Source of the DNA: Candidatus Sabulitectum sp. | GTDB lineage: Bacteria; Fermentibacterota; Fermentibacteria; Fermentibacterales; JCC-6 | NCBI GenBank assembly: GCA_029934845.1 | Contig: JAOZLN010000066.1 | Coordinates: 1-9,623, forward strand | Direction of reading: 5' to 3' | DNA: 9,623 nt | Part shown: one piece after another, positions 6,570 through 9,623 of the stretch | How positions within the stretch are numbered: the first letter of the stretch is position 1 | How the letters are laid out: each line of letters begins with the position of its first letter | Notes under the pieces: model-generated | Database searches by the model: none | Told to the model about the DNA's origin: nothing | What the model saw: only the letters and a program-made list of their open reading frames with translations | Translations under genes and position numbers: made by a program

Positions 6570-6604
6570 GTTTCATACCAAGGGATTTTACCGAATGAAG
6601 CATT

Positions 6605-6937
6605 TTGACGGTTACGATATTGATCCTGCAACAAGATATCCTTTCAGATATAATTGTTACCCACACAAAGACTGATATGGGAACACATATTGATTTTGTT
6701 GAGAATTCCAGATCAGAACTCATAATTCCAGTTGAGTCAATATCCTCCTGTTCAGGAGCCGCCTCGGTTCTTATCTATGATCTGAACGGTAGGCTTAAGA
6801 GCACAAAGAGACTGTCAATTGATTACAGTTCCAACCAGGCGATTCTTGATGCTGAAAGCATACCTTCAACTGATTGTTTTTTAAGAATACTTGGAGGCAA
6901 AGATGTTATTTCTGCCAGGGTTGAATGCCGTATGTAA
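6605..6937 (+). pseudogene. Degraded C-terminal sorting-domain-like fragment of a secreted protein
   Basis: The open frame encodes up to 110 residues from a TTG at 6605, or 86 from the ATG at 6677. The latter part, with SELIIPVES, then SGAASVLIYDLNGRLKST, then AILDAESIPSTDCFLRILGG and a final ARVECRM, follows the pattern of C-terminal sorting domains of type IX-secreted proteins and FlgD-like Ig domains: an N-P-x-L opening strand, VYDLxGR, an SGVYF-like strand, and a closing basic end. The SGVYF position is altered to STDCF. There is no signal peptide or passenger domain in frame, stops occur just upstream (6551 and 6596), and no ribosome site is visible. It therefore looks like a remnant of a larger exported protein. 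A short functional gene is less likely but possible. Confidence 0.5.
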
Positions 6938-6957
6938 GATAATCTCTGAACAATATT

Positions 6958-6977
6958 AAAAAACGCTGCAATGCAGC
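6958..6977 (-). terminator. Probable intrinsic terminator of the STAS-like gene
   Basis: Read on the minus strand, GCTGC-ATT-GCAGC forms a five-base-pair stem with a three-base loop, followed by G and six Ts. It lies 40 bases past the stop codon of the minus-strand gene ending at 7018. The stem is short, but the T run and placement fit Rho-independent termination, and it also separates that gene from the convergent plus-strand fragment. Confidence 0.6.
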
Positions 6978-7017
6978 ACTGTTTGTGTATGGGTAGTGTA
7001 TTTTGGTCTCTGTTGTT

Positions 7018-7383
7018 TCAGTTGCTGTTCAACCACTCTCTTGCTTCATTCAAGTTATCAAAAATTTTAACAACATTTCCCCTGTTAACAAAAACAGTTT
7101 CAAGGAAATGGAAATCCTGTGTTTTTTTCTTTACCAGAAGAGCTCTCTTGATGTTACGGTTGATACCGGAACTTATGGCGGAATCGGGCATTTTGTACAT
7201 GTCTACGGGTGAATCCGTCAATTGTGCTTCGCGGAGATCCGTAAGAATACGAGTGCATTTATTCTGGTCGATAAGCTGTTTTACTTTAAAAGCGAGCTGT
7301 GAAAGAATCGAGAGTTTAAAATCACCGTGTACTGTGACAAGAATGCAGTCATCTTTCTTGCCATGCTTAACAGTAAAAGACAT
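7018..7383 (-). CDS. Small STAS/SpoIIAA-like domain protein
   Basis: A 121-residue soluble protein without signal peptide or membrane helix. The layout fits the SpoIIAA-like/STAS fold: a first strand pair (CILVTVHGDF), a helix (SILSQLAFKVKQLIDQN), a core strand with TRILTDLREAQ, a second helix region, a strand with KRALLVKKK, and a final FDNLNEAREWLNS helix. The end matches the common EAREWL close of this group. STAS-type domains often bind partners or nucleotides in regulation or membrane association. The exact role here is unknown, and family placement rests on pattern, not on diagnostic residues. TAGGAG lies seven bases before the ATG, and a good promoter is visible upstream. A hairpin upstream insulates it from the lipoprotein gene, so it is probably its own transcription unit. 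Confidence 0.68.
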   Translation of the reverse strand: MSFTVKHGKKDDCILVTVHGDFKLSILSQLAFKVKQLIDQNKCTRILTDLREAQLTDSPVDMYKMPDSAISSGINRNIKRALLVKKKTQDFHFLETVFVNRGNVVKIFDNLNEAREWLNSN

Positions 7384-7410
7384 AATAAGCTCCTAACTCA
7401 ATCTGTTCTA

Positions 7411-7439
7411 ATATTGTAGGTAATATTTGCCTCTGTCAA
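7411..7439 (-). promoter_or_regulatory. Sigma-70-type promoter for the STAS-like gene
   Basis: On the minus strand a perfect TTGACA (7439-7434) is followed by TACAAT (7418-7413, 15-base spacing) or CAATAT (7416-7411, 17-base spacing). Either would start transcription about 15-25 bases before the ribosome site at 7397-7391. Which -10 hexamer is used cannot be decided from sequence alone. Confidence 0.65.
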
Positions 7440-7469
7440 CACCTGACCGGGAGCTTGAAGTTATACAAA

Positions 7470-7499
7470 GCTGGACAGTCCATTTAAAGACTGTCCAGC
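7470..7499 (-). terminator. Strong hairpin terminator after the minus-strand lipoprotein gene
   Basis: A perfect 11-bp inverted repeat (GCTGGACAGTC / GACTGTCCAGC) with an 8-base loop, CATTTAAA, lies 19 bases past the lipoprotein stop codon. On the minus strand it is followed by TTTGTATAACTT, a broken but T-rich tract. Orientation and position support termination of the lipoprotein transcript. The plus-strand side is A-rich before and lacks T after, so it is not bidirectional. Confidence 0.75.
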
Positions 7500-7518
7500 A
7501 GTTAAAACAAACCTGATC

Positions 7519-8394
7519 CTATTTCAGAAAGTGTATTCCCCAGGCTCCGGAGTCATAGTCCTGCTCTGTCTGGTCGGCGAATGTGTCTGCGTCTATTACA
7601 TCTACGGCGATGCGGTGGTGGTAACCTGTGTATTCCACATACCACTGGTAGCTGAAAATGCCGTCACCCGCTGATTCGTCGCCGTAGAGCCCGTCGTCGT
7701 TCATGAAATGTCTGCTGTGTCCGGAAAGAGGGCCGTGAGCTATAACGAAGAACGGCGGGTCATACTGTGGATTCAGGTGGTTGATCGTGGCTTCCATGCG
7801 AACGAGGTCACCTTCTGCCAGTTGAGGTAATTCAGAGTCAACTCTATAGAACCTGTCAGGATCCGTGCATTCCCAGATCAATTCATCATCTTTGTATAAA
7901 GTCATTGAAGATATGTAAACTTCCTGGTCACCACTTGCGAGCATGTGTTCTGCTGGTGTAGCGTAAGTGATCTGCCACCCGCCATGAGAGGTTTCCTGGT
8001 CGCTTTTTTCCACGATCAGCCTGACATATCTGGTATCGCTTATTGTTTTGTAACCAGGCTCAAATACTCCGTTCCAGTTGGTATCAATTACAAGTTCTGC
8101 CGAAAGGCGATGAATAACAGTTACCGTGCAAACACCGGCCTCAGGGGAATTCTCAAGCAGTATCTCCCTGGATGGTTCATTCAGTAGCTGTCTGTACCAC
8201 CATTCGGGATGTGATACTTCTTCTCCGGATTTTCCTTTTTCTCCAATATCTCCAGTTCCATCAAGGTTTGATGTCTCACTGAGGTATGATCCGCTTACAA
8301 GCTGATTGATCCAGTCTTCATCGGTTAATTCCGGTGACTCAACACATCCGGCAAAAATGGCCAGACCTGCGACTGCCATGAGTACTTTCTTCAT
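7519..8394 (-). CDS. Secreted lipoprotein with Asp/Asn/Gly-rich (possibly Ca-binding) loops
   Basis: A 291-residue protein that I cannot assign to a named family. It has a clear lipoprotein signal (MKKVLMAVAGLAIFAGC, Cys17). A Gly/Ser/Glu-rich linker of about 40-62 precedes a mostly beta-strand body. Two acidic loops stand out: DTNWNGVFEPG at 104-114, which has EF-hand/dockerin-like spacing, and NDDGLYGDESAGDGIFS at 232-248. The latter is a motif typical of exported Ig-like or choice-of-anchor domains where a product is described as D-D-G-x-x-G-D-x-x-x-G-D-G-x-Y/F. Several Trp and Tyr residues follow (SYQWYVEYTGYHH). It is probably surface- or periplasm-exposed and may bind calcium (inference). 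GGGAGG precedes the ATG by six bases. It is transcribed divergently from the gene at 8591 and ends before an 11-bp hairpin. Confidence 0.8.
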   Translation of the reverse strand: MKKVLMAVAGLAIFAGCVESPELTDEDWINQLVSGSYLSETSNLDGTGDIGEKGKSGEEVSHPEWWYRQLLNEPSREILLENSPEAGVCTVTVIHRLSAELVIDTNWNGVFEPGYKTISDTRYVRLIVEKSDQETSHGGWQITYATPAEHMLASGDQEVYISSMTLYKDDELIWECTDPDRFYRVDSELPQLAEGDLVRMEATINHLNPQYDPPFFVIAHGPLSGHSRHFMNDDGLYGDESAGDGIFSYQWYVEYTGYHHRIAVDVIDADTFADQTEQDYDSGAWGIHFLK

Positions 8395-8409
8395 TATGAC
8401 CTCCCTGAT

Positions 8410-8427
8410 TACCGGCCCATTCCGGTA
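8410..8427. repeat. Short inverted repeat in the lipoprotein leader
   Basis: TACCGG and CCGGTA form a six-base-pair stem with a six-base loop, just upstream of the GGGAGG ribosome site of the minus-strand lipoprotein gene. In the transcript it could fold directly 5' of the ribosome site or act as a protein-binding site in DNA. It is short, so chance occurrence is possible. Confidence 0.4.
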
Positions 8428-8538
8428 GTGTCATAATGAATTACTAAGTGGTACCGGGTGTTATTCGAGAGTAACAGATTGTAACGGATAACCGATTGTC
8501 ATGAATCTGAGGTGAATGGACCATATCTTTTCGTTCCG

Positions 8539-8567
8539 TGGTCTGATATTGATTTCGCGATTATACT
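8539..8567 (+). promoter_or_regulatory. Possible promoter for the zinc-ribbon/propeller gene
   Basis: TATACT at 8562-8567 is a good -10 hexamer, 23 bases before the start codon. The -35 position 17 bases upstream reads TGGTCT, a weak match to TTGACA, so the promoter may need an activator or a different sigma factor. The leader would be only about 15-20 bases, enough for the GGAGG ribosome site at 8582-8586. Confidence 0.4.
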
Positions 8568-8590
8568 ATTCCACAACGAATGGAGGATTT

Positions 8591-9623
8591 ATGGCTGTCC
8601 AACTTGATTGCCCGTCGTGTGGAGCTTCGGTAAAGGTGCGAAGAGGTGTTGCATCAGTTACATGTAAGTACTGCGGAAATTCTGTAATGGTTCCTGAACA
8701 TCTGGCAGGTTCACCTGGCGTATCAGGGCCTGGTAATGTGCGTGGAAGATCGTGCGGCAAGGCTGTTCTTGTCATTGTGGCAGTTTCTATTCTGCTTGTA
8801 ATTGGTATTGGAATATTCGTTTACCTGATGGTTGGGAAAGCAAGGGATGGTGTAGCTGAACTATCTTCCATAGTTTCAGCACCTTATGAGTCTGTATCGA
8901 ATGAAGAACTGGTTCTTATGGAATTTGGCGGACTGGGAACAGGCTCCGGTTATTTCACAGACCCTCAGGCAATTACCGTTGACAGCAGGGGAAACATTTA
9001 TGTAGGGGAAAGAGAGACCCGTCGTATTCAGGTTTTCGACAACGCCGGGAACTTTATTACCCAGTGGTTCTTTCCGGGTGGGGAAGGTACCTTGCTTCGT
9101 GCCATGTCCTGTGATAGTGATGGCACACTGTATATGGTTTACAACAGTCAGCTGTATATCCACAACGCAGAAACAGGTGAGTTGCTTGATTCACTACAGC
9201 ACCCGGACGGGTGGGGGTTTTCTGATGTTGATGTAGCACCTGATGGCAGAATTGTTGCATCGTGGTATCGCAACAGGGATGATATTATCTGCTTCGATAA
9301 CAGCGGGGCGGTTGAACTTGTCATAGAAGAAGCGATAAGCAGGCAGAGTGGAGAACCCGAGTTGAATACAACGGTGGTGGCTGGAAATCTGGGAGATATA
9401 TATGCTTTCGGATCTTTCAACGAAGCAGTTTTTGTATTCAATTCTGAAGGTCGTTTTGTTAACAGATTCGGGCATGCAGAACAGTTCACAATGCCTTCCG
9501 GTTTTGATGTGGACCCTTTCGGAAGGCTCTGGGTAAGTGATTTCGGAGAGCTTCTTCTGTTTCGCTCCGGCGGGGAACAGCTTGGAACGGTTGATCCGGG
9601 TATTTCTGTTAAAGATTTCGTGT
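8591..9623 (+). CDS. Zinc-ribbon, single-helix membrane protein with NHL-type beta-propeller (3' end cut off)
   Basis: The frame is open from ATG 8591 to the window edge (344 codons, no stop). Residues 7-29 form a zinc ribbon with two CxxC pairs (CPSCG at 7-11, CKYCG at 25-29). A Gly/Pro/Ser linker leads to a transmembrane helix at about 58-81. The rest shows beta-propeller repeats of the NHL type: DPQAITVDSRGNIYVGE, then RRIQVFDNAGNFI, later DVDVAPDGRIVAS, and MPSGFDVDPFGRLWVSD. Each has the pattern of a hydrophobic strand, D-x-x-G, I/L-Y/W-V, then a sensor-like strand. The ribbon would lie in the cytoplasm and the propeller outside if the helix is a signal anchor, which the positive residues before it (VRGRS, GK) support. 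GGAGG lies four bases before the start. Function unknown; possibly a surface or envelope binding/sensing protein. Confidence 0.85.
   Translation, partial: MAVQLDCPSCGASVKVRRGVASVTCKYCGNSVMVPEHLAGSPGVSGPGNVRGRSCGKAVLVIVAVSILLVIGIGIFVYLMVGKARDGVAELSSIVSAPYESVSNEELVLMEFGGLGTGSGYFTDPQAITVDSRGNIYVGERETRRIQVFDNAGNFITQWFFPGGEGTLLRAMSCDSDGTLYMVYNSQLYIHNAETGELLDSLQHPDGWGFSDVDVAPDGRIVASWYRNRDDIICFDNSGAVELVIEEAISRQSGEPELNTTVVAGNLGDIYAFGSFNEAVFVFNSEGRFVNRFGHAEQFTMPSGFDVDPFGRLWVSDFGELLLFRSGGEQLGTVDPGISVKDFV

Larger units (their letters stand above)
6241..6604. other. Gene-poor intergenic stretch
   Basis: This stretch separates the long operon from the degraded fragment downstream. It holds the GTAAAT hexamer array, a possible 43-codon reading frame (6248-6379) running through that array and ending in seven Val-Asn pairs, and a short frame at 6486-6569 that encodes a signal-peptide-like sequence. 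The 43-codon frame has GGAG directly abutting its ATG, which is too close for normal initiation, so I do not call it a gene. I found no clear operon terminator, promoter or RNA gene here. The lack of coding constraint suggests remodelled or decaying DNA. Confidence 0.55.

Noticed and set aside
6971..7396. Plus-strand open frame of 141 codons
   Set aside because: It is antisense to the STAS-like gene, which has promoter, ribosome site, terminator and a coherent fold; the plus-strand product is Ser/Phe/Leu-rich without pattern.
9148..9489. Minus-strand open frames opposite the propeller gene
   Set aside because: The plus-strand frame is continuous from 8591 to the window end with clear domains; the minus-strand frames show no ribosome sites or motifs.

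Overview
The window most resembles a chromosomal segment of a diderm (Gram-negative-type) bacterium of moderate GC content. The evidence is a type IV pilus retraction ATPase, several lipoproteins and outer-surface-type proteins, and a decayed fragment resembling a C-terminal sorting domain of type IX-secreted proteins. That last trait hints at the FCB superphylum or a related uncultured lineage, but the sequence cannot settle the taxonomy. No rRNA, tRNA, CRISPR array, transposase or phage gene was seen.

Positions 3-6240 hold ten plus-strand genes packed end to end, with gaps of 1-3 bases or overlaps of 1-8 bases: pilT (5' end cut off by the window), a short NfeD protein, a slipin/stomatin (SPFH) membrane protein, dapA, dapB, a Memo-family protein (AmmeMemoRadiSam system protein B), an AMMECR1-domain protein (system protein A), a coiled-coil lipoprotein with Gly/Ser/Thr repeats, a membrane-anchored DUF2807 (head-GIN type) beta-repeat protein, and a small membrane protein. 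The packing suggests one transcript. It joins pilus retraction, membrane-microdomain proteins, two successive steps of diaminopimelate/lysine synthesis, two of the three AmmeMemoRadiSam components, and three envelope proteins of unknown role. The radical SAM partner is not in the window.

Positions 6241-7017 are gene-poor. They contain a hexanucleotide tandem repeat (five GTAAAT then two GTAAAC units), a short signal-peptide-like reading frame, and a degraded secreted-protein C-terminus. A minus-strand terminator closes the region.

Positions 7018-8394 carry two minus-strand genes: a secreted lipoprotein with Asp/Asn/Gly-rich, possibly calcium-binding loops, ending at a strong 11-bp hairpin, and downstream of it a small STAS/SpoIIAA-like protein with its own good promoter. 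A divergent plus-strand gene starts at 8591 and runs off the window. It encodes an unusual membrane protein with an N-terminal zinc ribbon, one transmembrane helix and a C-terminal NHL-type beta-propeller.

No clearly new multi-gene system is proven here. The best candidates for follow-up are the dapAB-Memo-AMMECR1 coupling, the three-gene envelope cassette behind it, and the zinc ribbon-membrane-propeller protein.
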